This document shows positions 48,601 to 56,352 of a DNA stretch of 64,000 nt, piece by piece. Both the position numbers and the translations under genes were made by a program. The first letter of the stretch is position 1; every line of letters begins with the position of its first letter. Source of the stretch: Balneola sp. (GTDB lineage Bacteria; Bacteroidota; Rhodothermia; Balneolales; Balneolaceae); the NCBI GenBank assembly GCA_002696035.1, contig NZQV01000016.1, positions 62,001 through 126,000 on the forward strand, written 5' to 3'. The notes below the pieces were generated by a model. The model searched no databases, was not told the origin of the DNA, and was given only the letters and a program-made list of their open reading frames with translations.

Positions 48601-50038
48601 CGGAACTATTGCCGTGGGTGTAGCTAAAGCCGGAGCGGATGTCATTCAGGTTTCCGGTGGCGAGGGAGGAACCGGAGCCGCATCACTGAGCTCGATGAAG
48701 CATGCTGGACTTCCCTGGGAAATTGGGCTTCCTGAAGTTCATCAGGCATTGGTAGAAAATGACCTGCGCGATCATGTGATCTTGAGAACCGATGGTGGAC
48801 TTTCCCGAGGAAAAGATATTGTCCTCGCTTCTATATTAGGGGCTGAGGAATTCGATTTCGGTAAATTGCTGTTGATCGCTGAAGGTTGCATCATGGCTCG
48901 TATTTGTGAGAAAAACACCTGTCCAACCGGTATCGCCACGCATGATCCTAAATTCAAAGCCAAGTACAAAGGCCATAAAGACCATGTGGTGGATACCCTG
49001 AAATATCTGGCGCAGGATGTCCGTCGCGAACTCGCAAAAATGGGTGCAAGCTCTCTAGAAGAGGTATTTGGGCAAACCCAATATCTTCAAATGCATCCCG
49101 GTCGGGAAGAACTCATCAAGGAAAAGAATTTTGACCTGAGTTATTTCCTGAATGCTCCTTCCTATAAAAAGGAGAAAAACCTGCCCGGACTTTCAGATCC
49201 TATCAGCCCGCTAAATCAGCAAATTGTGAATGACCTGGCGGAAGCTATCGACAAGAATGAAGACATCAGCAAGGAATATGAGATCTATAATACAGATCGT
49301 TCTGCCCTGGCTACTTTGTTTGGAGAACTTTCCCGTAAAATGAGCAAGCAGCGGCTGAAGGAGATCAAGGAAGGCAAGGATTTTAAGAATCCGTACAGCA
49401 AAACCATTTCACTGACCTTCACCGGAAGCGCCGGTCAAAGTTTTGGCGTGTTCCAAAATGGAAATGTGAATGTGCGCCTGATCGGGGAAGCCAACGACTC
49501 GGTATGTAAATCCATGTCGGGTGGAAAAACGGTTATTGTGCCTCCGAACGAAGCTACTTACGAACCCAGCGAAAATGCCCTCATCGGAAATTGTGCACTG
49601 TATGGAGCCACCGGCGGAACGTTTTATGTAAATGGCCAGGCCGGCGACCGTTTCGCCGTTCGCAACAGTGGTTGTACTGCTGTTGTGGAAGGAACCGGAT
49701 TGCATGCCTGCGAATACATGACCAACGGCACAGTGGTTATCCTTGGCGGAACCTCCAACAACATCGGTGCCGGAATGACAGGAGGAGAATTGTTCTTGTT
49801 CGAAGATCCCGGCAGTAAAGTTAACAGAGATTATATCGACACTGTTAAACTGTCCGGAAAAGATGAGCAAAAGCTGAAATCGATCTTAAAAGATTATCAA
49901 GAAGAAACCGGTTCAACCAAAGCCGAATATATTCTTTCAGATTGGGAAAACGTAAAATCACAATTCAAGAAATATATTCCTGTTTCAATGATCGATCAGG
50001 AAACGCAAACTGAAAAAGCTTCTGTGGAGAAAGAATAA
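45605..50038 (+). CDS. gltB: Glutamate synthase, large subunit
   Basis: Makes glutamate from glutamine and 2-oxoglutarate. From the preferred start the protein has about 1477 residues. It has a short 15-residue propeptide then the Ntn catalytic cysteine in SACGVGF (Cys16), a class II glutaminase domain with FHRRFSTNT and HNGEINTI, the central domain, the FMN/synthase domain with GGEGGTGAASLSS, the 3Fe-4S cluster ligands in CIMARICEKNTC (C-x5-C-x4-C), and the C-terminal GXGXG beta-helix. No gltD follows; the next genes are a DtxR regulator and a phosphatase on the other strand. It may use a GltD encoded elsewhere or ferredoxin. Both ATG 45605 and 45566 are possible. Confidence 0.95.
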   Translation: MDRNNLSYTGEESSACGVGFIASRKGVFANEHLLSGLHALKCVEHRGACGADGVTGDGAGIMTDIPFNMFGYEQDTVAIATLFVTNDPVKQRQSLKIFEDTFEFMGLPILEYRDVPVNTKVLGEEALATLPAIKHVVIERPAKSRTNLAFDKLLYMAKQLTMRKLYSTELVGNLFFTSLSAQTIVYKGLCKADALQDLYPDLQNPEYKTRFTLFHRRFSTNTRTSWDKVQPFRLIGHNGEINTIAGNRSWAKSREKMIGAEKYELLTRKGISDSGSFNEMVEAMRYRSGVPNVEDILALMVPPASVDNEFYTFWSRAMEPWDGPAFISYANGYTIGARLDRNGFRPARWARTEDHFYLSSEAGTFQVDESKINAKGTLFAGRGVTLDLDTGEVHFRDPSHSKENEDAKFDARLTPIPEEVGDPKKSYLEKLPLFSYTDEELKKVIYPMATDGKEPVGSMGDTARLAVLSTEPRSFFDHFYQNFSQVTNPPLDYIREQVVTDLRTHLGKKPNIFEPKELIPPAPAFLLKTPFLSLSQMDYLHSIVGGDLSEEQIVPVRLSMTFKRTHGVVGFKAKLRELADSAIEAAQKGHSIIILSDRDASYEYPAIPSLLALRSVVNNLNEQGLRLNASVVIDSGEIKNTHHAAAMIGFGAYAVCPYMALDIARNDDNRALKKLDADTKERNYLHALEQGLLKIMAKCGISVVRSYQSAKLFSAVGLDKQVIRDFFPGIQSPIGGITLDQIGEQVLERTQHLRDEDLSEMKPLKTYQYKEHARGKTGEKHSMTSSRSKAIHELVRDKELDLTDMELFDEYLKAGHDDEPVTLRHLLDTKKSDKPLDVEDVKSIDHILPKFGSGAMSFGAISAESQRDIFRAMKEIGGRCNSGEGGENPYYFTEGISASVKQIASGRFGVTGEYLVAGDEIQIKVCQGAKPGEGGQLMGIKVTEDIARARFANPGFDLISPPPLHDIYSIEDLAQLIHDLKQLHPGGKVSVKLVSGVNIGTIAVGVAKAGADVIQVSGGEGGTGAASLSSMKHAGLPWEIGLPEVHQALVENDLRDHVILRTDGGLSRGKDIVLASILGAEEFDFGKLLLIAEGCIMARICEKNTCPTGIATHDPKFKAKYKGHKDHVVDTLKYLAQDVRRELAKMGASSLEEVFGQTQYLQMHPGREELIKEKNFDLSYFLNAPSYKKEKNLPGLSDPISPLNQQIVNDLAEAIDKNEDISKEYEIYNTDRSALATLFGELSRKMSKQRLKEIKEGKDFKNPYSKTISLTFTGSAGQSFGVFQNGNVNVRLIGEANDSVCKSMSGGKTVIVPPNEATYEPSENALIGNCALYGATGGTFYVNGQAGDRFAVRNSGCTAVVEGTGLHACEYMTNGTVVILGGTSNNIGAGMTGGELFLFEDPGSKVNRDYIDTVKLSGKDEQKLKSILKDYQEETGSTKAEYILSDWENVKSQFKKYIPVSMIDQETQTEKASVEKE

Positions 50039-50085
50039 ACAAGAGTCTCACTCACTCATCGATTCTTTTAAAGCATCGGTAGCTT

Positions 50086-50117
50086 CCCCGTTCATTGTGT
50101 AGTGTGCGGGGTTTTTT
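50086..50117 (+). terminator. Probable terminator of gltB
   Basis: CCCCG (50086-50090) pairs with CGGGG (50107-50111) across a 16-base loop, followed by six T residues. The stem is short but the T-tract is good. Confidence 0.6.
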
Positions 50118-50199
50118 GTTATGGGGTGGTCTAATTTATTCCCTAATAGTTTATTCTTCTTTGGTAAGAAAACCTGCTCGCCTTGGCTGCATCTTACAA

Positions 50200-50250
50200 C
50201 CTCCGCCAGACTTCGCATTCGCTCAGTCCGGCACCTCCCTCAAGGGGAGA
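50200..50250. repeat. Candidate dispersed repeat with imperfect hairpin
   Basis: CCGCCAGACT pairs imperfectly with AGTCCGG around a TTCGCATTCGCTC loop, followed by CACCTCCCTCAAGGGGAG, itself a small palindrome (CTCCC/GGGGAG). The sequence has no reading frame and looks like a low-complexity intergenic repeat of the kind common in this phylum. It is a single copy in the window, so its repeat nature is a guess. Confidence 0.35.
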
Positions 50251-50416
50251 CCAATTCAAAAAAGCTGTTCCTATTTTGAATTTCGTGGGGTGTAGTTGCT
50301 AAGGGTATAAGATGGGATGAAGGCAACTCCACTTCTAATAATTGATTTCAATTCGTGCATCCCAAACATGAACAACAAAAACGACTCATCGAGTCATTCT
50401 ACATCAACTTCAACCC

Positions 50417-50447
50417 TGGATGTTCTTTGTTGAGGGTTGGATGTTCC
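50417..50447. repeat. ATGTTC-word repeat at the dtxR-like stop codon
   Basis: TGGATGTTC and TTGGATGTTCC are separated by TTTGTTGAGGG. It overlaps the first base of the dtxR-like stop codon. Same orientation as 33554-33584 and 34811-34848. Confidence 0.55.
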
Positions 50448-51106
50448 TAAGCTTCCACCAGATACACTTCGCTGGCTACGGCGTTGCCAATAGTTTGCTC
50501 CTGTTCTTCTTCCAGGGTGACGGTGATGGGGCCGTTGAAAGGAGCTTTTTCCACAACTTTGAGCTTTACGCCGGGCAACACGCCGATCTTCTCCAGGTAC
50601 CGAAGAAGCTCCGGGTCCTGATCTTTAACACGGCCAACAATATAGGGCGTGTCGATTTCTGCTTCGGCGATGGAAAGATTTGCCATAACCGGCATCACCC
50701 CGTCTTTGGTGGGAATGGGATCGCCATGGGGATCGTGAGTAGGATGATTCAGCAGTTCTGCAATACGATCTTCAAATTGTTCGGAAATATGATGTTCTAG
50801 CTTTTCGGCCTCGTCATGTACTTGATCCCAGGAATAGCCCATTACTTCTTTCAGGTATAATTCCAGAAGGCGATGATGTCTTAAGATCTCAAGCGCGATC
50901 TTTTTCCCCGAATTGGTAAGTTTAGCGCCTTTGTAAGATTCATGATCCAGTAAATTCATCTTGGCCAGCTTCTTCAGCATGTTGGTTACCGAGGCCGAAG
51001 AGACTTCCAGTGCGTTGGCAATATTGGTAGTGGTTGCCTTTTCGCCCTCAGACTGAAGCACATAAATGACTTTCAGGTAATCTTCGATGGACTGACTAAG
51101 CCCCAT
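50447..51106 (-). CDS. DtxR/MntR family metal-dependent transcriptional regulator
   Basis: About 219 residues. There is a winged-helix DNA-binding domain (SQSIEDYLKVIYVLQSEGEKATTTNIANALEVSSASVTNML, core given), then a dimerisation and metal-binding domain with EILRHHRLLELYL, the His/Glu-rich HDEAEKLEHHISEQFEDRI and HPTHDPHGDPIP, and an SH3-like FeoA-type C-terminal domain (about 150-219). DtxR proteins repress iron- or manganese-uptake genes when loaded with metal. Start 51106 (MGLSQSIEDYLK) fits the family; the TTG at 51130 is less likely. No transporter of its likely regulon is adjacent. It lies 50-75 bp downstream of the SpoIIE-type gene on the same strand... the order on the minus strand is phosphatase after regulator start, so the two are head-to-tail but may have separate promoters. 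Confidence 0.92.
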   Translation of the reverse strand: MGLSQSIEDYLKVIYVLQSEGEKATTTNIANALEVSSASVTNMLKKLAKMNLLDHESYKGAKLTNSGKKIALEILRHHRLLELYLKEVMGYSWDQVHDEAEKLEHHISEQFEDRIAELLNHPTHDPHGDPIPTKDGVMPVMANLSIAEAEIDTPYIVGRVKDQDPELLRYLEKIGVLPGVKLKVVEKAPFNGPITVTLEEEQEQTIGNAVASEVYLVEA

Positions 51107-51180
51107 TTTACTTTTGATGGATTCCTTCAAAATAAATTATTGGATCAAGATGTTTCAGTTTTGAACGTAAAATACAAAAA

Positions 51181-53790
51181 TTACTGATTCACGGAGGCAT
51201 CCGCTTTGATAATTACGAGGGTCATATCATCGTGTTGTTTGGCAATACCCTTGAATTCTTTCACATCGTCCACAATGATACTCATGATCTCTTCAGAGGA
51301 AGCCGCGCGGCCCCCTTTCACCAATTTCTCCAGCTTTTCCTCTCCATAAAATTGATTGCCGGGATTCAGCATTTCTGTGATTCCATCTGTGTAAAGAATT
51401 ATCACATCTCCTTCATTCAATTTCAGCGTAGCCTCTTTGGTCCATTTGATGAAATTATCCCCTTTGGCAACGCCAATTCCAAGTCCATCGGGTTGTAACC
51501 ATTCAGAGTCCCCATTCGCTCTAATGACCAGCATAGGATTGTGCCCAGCCCTGGCAAAGGTAAACTGGCGTTTATCGGCTTCAAGAATTCCATATATCAT
51601 TGAGATAAAGGTACCTCTGGTGGCATTTTCATTAAAGAGCCGATTGAGCTGATTCAGTAATTCCACCGGCGATAAAATGAGTGCACTCAAACTATGCAGA
51701 ACACCTTTAGTGAAGGTCATATAGAATGAAGCCTTGATACCTTTCCCGCTCACATCGCCAATAGCAATAGCGGTGCGTTGTTTACCAATCGGAATCATGT
51801 CATAATAATCACCACCGGTTTCTTGTGCAGGAATACAAACTCCGGCAATATCAATACCGGGCAGGTGATGGATCTTGGAAGGTAAAAAGGTTTGCTGTAC
51901 CGCTCGGGCAATTGCAAGCTCCTGCTTCACCCGTTGCTCTTTGGCCTGGTCTTCGATGTAGGATGGAACGTACTCGGGAAGTTCGTTACGCTCGGTTCCC
52001 TTCACTATAAAATATATGCCTATCATACATAGTGAGGTCATGAAAAGAACAAACATCCAGAAGGTGTTGGCATCGGGAGAACCTTCCAAGACCCATCCTT
52101 TGGAGGTTGTAAGCAGATTCATGAACAAGAAAAACCCGAATACAACAGGTAAAATATCGTATCGCAGATAGAAGTAGCCAAGAGCGAAGCCGATCACCGC
52201 TTTGGTGACTCTGTCAATGATGGCTGGCTCCATAGCAAAAGGCAACACATCGATCACCCCAAAAATAACAGCCGCTAAAACAGGGATGATCCATTTCTTT
52301 TCGGTCAGGCCTTTGATCTGATTCCCGACGATCAGAAAAACAGGAACCATGATCAGCAGCACCATCATGGAAGAGACCATAAGGTTGGCAATGGAAGGCA
52401 GCACAAATTCGTTGGCAATAAAGCCGTTACCGGACGGTATATAACTTCCCGGAATAAAATAAATGGAGATACCAAGTATACCTGCCAGTATACCTCCGAC
52501 TCCTATAGATTGAATGAGTCCCCAGCCCACCGGTTTATTTTTAAACAATCCACGACGTACAAGATCCCAGGTTTTTAATTTCTCGGGCCAGTACTGCCGG
52601 GTGATGGAATCACTGACAGCGGTTAACACAAAAAATCCAACCGCACTTATGGCTCCCATCACCGCAATAAACATGGCGCCGTTCATCAACTGACTAGTCT
52701 CGATGTTGGAGTAGTCAAGGCCGAAATCATTTGCAAACTGCAGTATCCAAAATCCCGGTACAATAAAACCGGCGATCACGGCTATGATCATGGCAGGCCG
52801 CGTATCGATGGCATGGGCTTTTATACGCAGGTAGAATACAAATAACAGCCACAGGGAAAACAATACAATAACGAATAGCGAGATGGTTGAAATTATATCC
52901 TCAATACCTGTCACTGATTCCGTACTCTCCGGAGCCAATGTGTATTCCAGGGCTTTCAGCGAGCCGGCGGGGAGGACATCAACCGTAATTTCAACAGAAG
53001 TTTCCGTATCAGGATCTTCCACATTCCACCATGTGCGGGCAAAACGAATACCTCCTTCATCCATAATGCTAATGGAATCCTGGCGGAGGTCAAAGTCTCT
53101 CCACAGCGTTCGGTCCAGGTAAAACCGGGCCAGATTGTGGATGTTATCCATAGAGTAATATCGCGCATCGTTCTCACCCCGTAAGTTTCGTAAGCGATTC
53201 AGGATACTTTGCTCTCGTCCACGGTCCTGCACCCCATCCGATAAATGCTGATAATCGGTCAATCCACTTATGAGGGAATCTTCCAAACCGCGGTTATAGC
53301 TGCCAAAGTTAGCTTCAAAGATTGAACGAACAGCTACTCGGTTAGAAGGACGCTGTTGGTTTAAGAATTCTGCATTTGCTGAAAACCCCGCTACCTCCCC
53401 CTCCTGATCAAACTGAATGAGAACCCGGGCAGACTCTTCCCAATCGGGACTGTTTGTGCTCGTCACTTCCCAGCGGAGCAATGGCAAGTCTGATAAAAAT
53501 TTCTTCTGCTCAATCTGTTTCTGAAATTTCTTTGCTCCCCATTTTCTTTGAAGTGAATCTGAAAAAGAATGTGCCGGTTCTAAATTCACCCCGCCCATCA
53601 GATCTACCGATTCGAACTGCCAGCTTTGAAGGACTGAATCTGCTTTTTGGACCACTTCATCTTCTGTTAAGTTATTTTGCTGAACAGAAAAGGGATGAAA
53701 CGTTAAAAACGAGACAAAAAACCACCCGAGCCCTATCAGCCCCAGCAGTATGATCAGTAATTCCCTAAAGAGTTGTTTTCTATGTTGCAT
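51181..53790 (-). CDS. Membrane SpoIIE-type PP2C phosphatase with periplasmic sensor region
   Basis: An 869-residue protein. It has an N-terminal helix (about residues 10-28), a large periplasmic region (about 30-290), a block of eight or so transmembrane helices (about 295-600), and a cytoplasmic PP2C/SpoIIE phosphatase domain (about 625-869). The metal-binding residues are in TGGDYYDMI and GDVSGKG; DVIILYTDGITE and KQHDDMTLVII complete the fold. RsbU-like phosphatases dephosphorylate anti-anti-sigma proteins to switch on stress sigma factors. The integral membrane sensor makes this a likely envelope or environmental stress input. No anti-sigma partner is adjacent. It is followed on the minus strand by nothing closer than the DtxR gene, 50 bp past its stop. 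Confidence 0.9.
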   Translation of the reverse strand: MQHRKQLFRELLIILLGLIGLGWFFVSFLTFHPFSVQQNNLTEDEVVQKADSVLQSWQFESVDLMGGVNLEPAHSFSDSLQRKWGAKKFQKQIEQKKFLSDLPLLRWEVTSTNSPDWEESARVLIQFDQEGEVAGFSANAEFLNQQRPSNRVAVRSIFEANFGSYNRGLEDSLISGLTDYQHLSDGVQDRGREQSILNRLRNLRGENDARYYSMDNIHNLARFYLDRTLWRDFDLRQDSISIMDEGGIRFARTWWNVEDPDTETSVEITVDVLPAGSLKALEYTLAPESTESVTGIEDIISTISLFVIVLFSLWLLFVFYLRIKAHAIDTRPAMIIAVIAGFIVPGFWILQFANDFGLDYSNIETSQLMNGAMFIAVMGAISAVGFFVLTAVSDSITRQYWPEKLKTWDLVRRGLFKNKPVGWGLIQSIGVGGILAGILGISIYFIPGSYIPSGNGFIANEFVLPSIANLMVSSMMVLLIMVPVFLIVGNQIKGLTEKKWIIPVLAAVIFGVIDVLPFAMEPAIIDRVTKAVIGFALGYFYLRYDILPVVFGFFLFMNLLTTSKGWVLEGSPDANTFWMFVLFMTSLCMIGIYFIVKGTERNELPEYVPSYIEDQAKEQRVKQELAIARAVQQTFLPSKIHHLPGIDIAGVCIPAQETGGDYYDMIPIGKQRTAIAIGDVSGKGIKASFYMTFTKGVLHSLSALILSPVELLNQLNRLFNENATRGTFISMIYGILEADKRQFTFARAGHNPMLVIRANGDSEWLQPDGLGIGVAKGDNFIKWTKEATLKLNEGDVIILYTDGITEMLNPGNQFYGEEKLEKLVKGGRAASSEEIMSIIVDDVKEFKGIAKQHDDMTLVIIKADASVNQ

Positions 53791-53873
53791 GAGTAGTAGT
53801 ACGAAAAATATCCGTTAGGTTTCATGAATATGCTTAGTTTCTTGGAAACATCGAAATTGAATAATCTGAATTT

Positions 53874-54644
53874 ATGTGCCTGATCACCTTTGCCTACAAA
53901 GTTCATCCCCGTTACGACCTCATCTTAGCCGGAAACCGGGATGAATTCTATGCCCGCCCGACACAGAAAGCACAATTCTGGACCGAAGAAGGTCAACCGG
54001 AAATTTTAGCGGGAAAAGACCTGACCGGTGAAGGAAACTGGCTGGGTGTTCATAAAGATGGCCGCTGGGGAGCTTTGACCAACTACCGGGATATGGAGGC
54101 CGTTAAGGAAGATCCGCCCACACGGGGTGAGTTGGTGATGAATTACCTGAAATCAGACCAAACCGCATTGCAGTATCTCAATTCAATCAAACCTGATGCC
54201 CAAAAATATAACGGTTTCAATCTGCTTTTGGGAGATGCTGAAGGCCTCTATCACATGCTGAATGAAGAGGGCACCATCAACCCGGTTGAACCCGGCATTC
54301 ACGGACTAAGTAATGCTTCGCTGGATACTCCCTGGATGAAACTCACTAAAGCAAAAAAAGAACTGGGTGAGATCATATCAGATAAAGATCTCAACAAAGA
54401 GGCGCTCTTCGATCTACTGCTTGATGAACAAAAAGCTCCGGAACAGGAACTGCCTTCAACCGGACTTGAGCCTGAAATGGAAAAAGCGGTGTCTTCCATC
54501 TTCATCAAAACCGAAAATTATGGTTCCCGCTGCTCCACCCTACTTCTAATTGATAAGGCCGGAAACATTGACTTCACTGAACGCCGGTTTATCCCCGGAA
54601 CTACCAACATTAAAGGCGAACAACATTTTAACTTCTCCACTTAA
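53874..54644 (+). CDS. NRDE family protein (TANGO2 homologue)
   Basis: A 256-residue protein with the invariant N-terminus MCLITFAYK and the family motif AGNRDEFYARPT (NRDE). GKDLTGEGNWLGVHKDGRWGALTNYR, given by its core GNWLGV, and ETENYGSRCSTL-like KTENYGSRCST near residue 217 complete the pattern. TANGO2 and bacterial NRDE proteins have been linked to haem trafficking and to acyl-CoA metabolism; the fold resembles Ntn hydrolases, with Cys2 as the possible nucleophile after Met removal. The function is not settled. It diverges from the phosphatase gene and precedes nhaC by 82 bp. Confidence 0.92.
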   Translation: MCLITFAYKVHPRYDLILAGNRDEFYARPTQKAQFWTEEGQPEILAGKDLTGEGNWLGVHKDGRWGALTNYRDMEAVKEDPPTRGELVMNYLKSDQTALQYLNSIKPDAQKYNGFNLLLGDAEGLYHMLNEEGTINPVEPGIHGLSNASLDTPWMKLTKAKKELGEIISDKDLNKEALFDLLLDEQKAPEQELPSTGLEPEMEKAVSSIFIKTENYGSRCSTLLLIDKAGNIDFTERRFIPGTTNIKGEQHFNFST

Positions 54645-54726
54645 TTTTTATCGAATATTTCGTTAAATAGGCGCCCAATAAGTTTATCACTATCTTAACC
54701 GCCGTTTAGTTCAATTAAAGGCATAT

Positions 54727-56208
54727 ATGACGTACCAACATACCAAACCTTCGCTCTTTCAGGCTTTTGTTCCCATTATATTTTTGATCATTGCATTGTT
54801 CATAAACGTGCGCATTTTTGGCGATGCCTCCCTCGCCGGCTCTAACCAGATCATCCTGATGTTATCAGCCGGAGTTGCCAGTTTGGTAGCTCTTCAACTT
54901 GGGTTTAACTGGAAAACGATCCGAAATGGTATCGTGAAAAGTATCGGCTCGGCTATGTCTTCCATTATCATTTTATTGCTGATCGGTTCGCTCGCAGGAA
55001 CCTGGCTGCTCAGTGGAATTGTTCCCGCTATGATCTATTACGGACTGATGGTTCTAAACCCCACCATTTTCCTCTTCGCTGCCTGTATAGTTTGTGCCAT
55101 TGTAGCCGTAGCTACCGGTTCTTCGTGGACTACAGCTGCAACTGTTGGTATTGCACTCGTGGGTATTGGAACGGCGCTGGGACTGAATCCTGGCATGGTA
55201 GCCGGAGCCATTATTTCAGGCGCTTATTTCGGGGATAAGATGTCGCCATTGTCCGACACCACCAACCTGGCCCCGGCCATGGTAGGCACCGACCTTTTCA
55301 CACACATTCGATATATGGCCTACACCACCGTTCCTTCCATCTCCATCTCGCTGGTGCTCTTTTTGATCCTTGGATTTATGTACGGCGGCGATGCTCAACC
55401 CATGGATACCGATCAGATCCTGGCAGCCATTGACGGAGCTTTCAACATCAACGGGTGGTTATTTATCGTCCCGGTACTGGTCGTAGTTTTGATCGTAAAA
55501 AAGATACCTGCTATACCTTCTATCCTGGCAGGCGCATTACTTGGAGGCCTGTTTGCTCTCATCTTTCAACCCGACGTAGTTCACGGTGTTTCAGGATATG
55601 AGGAAGCTTCGTGGGAGTCCATGTATGTTGGGGTGATGATGTCTTTGTATGGTGATATCAGCATCGTTACCGGCAACACCATCGTTGATGACTTGCTTAG
55701 TGCCAGCGGCATGTATGGAATGCTGGGCACTGTTTGGCTCATTATCTCAGCTATGATCTTTGGCGGGGTAATGGAAGCAAGTGGCATGCTCAAACGCATT
55801 GCCGAAGCAGTGATCTCTATGGTGAACTCCACCGGTTCCCTGATCGCCTCTACGGTAGGAACTTGTGTATTCTTCAACGTAACTGCCTCTGATCAGTATT
55901 TAGCAATTGTGGTGCCGGGACGAATGTACACCGACACCTATGCGGAGAAAGACCTCGCACCTGAAAACCTAAGTCGTACACTCGAAGATTCCGGTACCGT
56001 AACTTCCGTACTCGTTCCCTGGAACACCTGCGGAGCTTATCATGCCAGCGTATTGGGAGTGGCTACATTTGCTTATCTCCCCTTTGCCTTCTTCAACCTG
56101 ATCAGTCCGTTCATGACGATCTTCTACGCCTATGCCGGTATCAAGATCCGAAGCCTGGCTGAAGCCGGTGGAGAACCGATCAGTGAAGATGACTTTGATA
56201 ATCCATAG
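54727..56208 (+). CDS. nhaC: Na+/H+ antiporter of the NhaC family
   Basis: A 493-residue polytopic inner-membrane protein with 11-12 hydrophobic segments. ATGSSWTTAATVGIALVGIG, SGAYFGDKMSPLSDTTNLAPAM (core GDKMSPLSDTTN) and VPWNTCGAYHASVLGV are the conserved ion-binding motifs of NhaC. It exchanges cytoplasmic Na+ for external H+, and some relatives move malate/lactate or amino acids. Its presence suits a marine or salt-adapted organism. It stands 82 bp after the NRDE gene on the same strand and may share its transcript. A REP doublet follows before the convergent M61 gene. Confidence 0.93.
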   Translation: MTYQHTKPSLFQAFVPIIFLIIALFINVRIFGDASLAGSNQIILMLSAGVASLVALQLGFNWKTIRNGIVKSIGSAMSSIIILLLIGSLAGTWLLSGIVPAMIYYGLMVLNPTIFLFAACIVCAIVAVATGSSWTTAATVGIALVGIGTALGLNPGMVAGAIISGAYFGDKMSPLSDTTNLAPAMVGTDLFTHIRYMAYTTVPSISISLVLFLILGFMYGGDAQPMDTDQILAAIDGAFNINGWLFIVPVLVVVLIVKKIPAIPSILAGALLGGLFALIFQPDVVHGVSGYEEASWESMYVGVMMSLYGDISIVTGNTIVDDLLSASGMYGMLGTVWLIISAMIFGGVMEASGMLKRIAEAVISMVNSTGSLIASTVGTCVFFNVTASDQYLAIVVPGRMYTDTYAEKDLAPENLSRTLEDSGTVTSVLVPWNTCGAYHASVLGVATFAYLPFAFFNLISPFMTIFYAYAGIKIRSLAEAGGEPISEDDFDNP

Positions 56209-56300
56209 AGGTAGTAGCTCTCAGCTTACAGACTTCAGCTGTCAGGTTTTGAACTGGTGCCGATTGCTCTGCGTCGTCACCACGTTATTTCGAGTACGTT

Positions 56301-56352
56301 ACTCGTTCCCAAGCTCCAGCTTGGGAACGCCCGAGTGGAAGCTCCTGCTTCC
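56301..56352. repeat. REP-type palindrome doublet between nhaC and M61 gene
   Basis: A perfect 12-bp palindrome with two-base spacer (CGTTCCCAAGCT 56304-56315 with AGCTTGGGAACG 56318-56329) is followed by a second one (GGAAGC 56337-56342 with GCTTCC 56347-56352). Outer ACTCG/CGAGT pair as well. The second stem ends on the M61 stop codon. It has the same plan as the units at 61221-61270 and 61873-62009 around the RAYT transposase. It may act as a bidirectional terminator. Confidence 0.8.

Larger units (their letters stand above)
50039..50446. other. Repeat-bearing intergenic region between gltB and dtxR-like gene
   Basis: About 408 bp between convergent genes. It contains the gltB terminator (50086-50117), a structured non-coding segment with CCGCCAGACTTCGCATTCGC near 50200-50245, and the ATGTTC-word repeat that touches the dtxR-like stop. 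No credible gene was seen. Confidence 0.6.
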
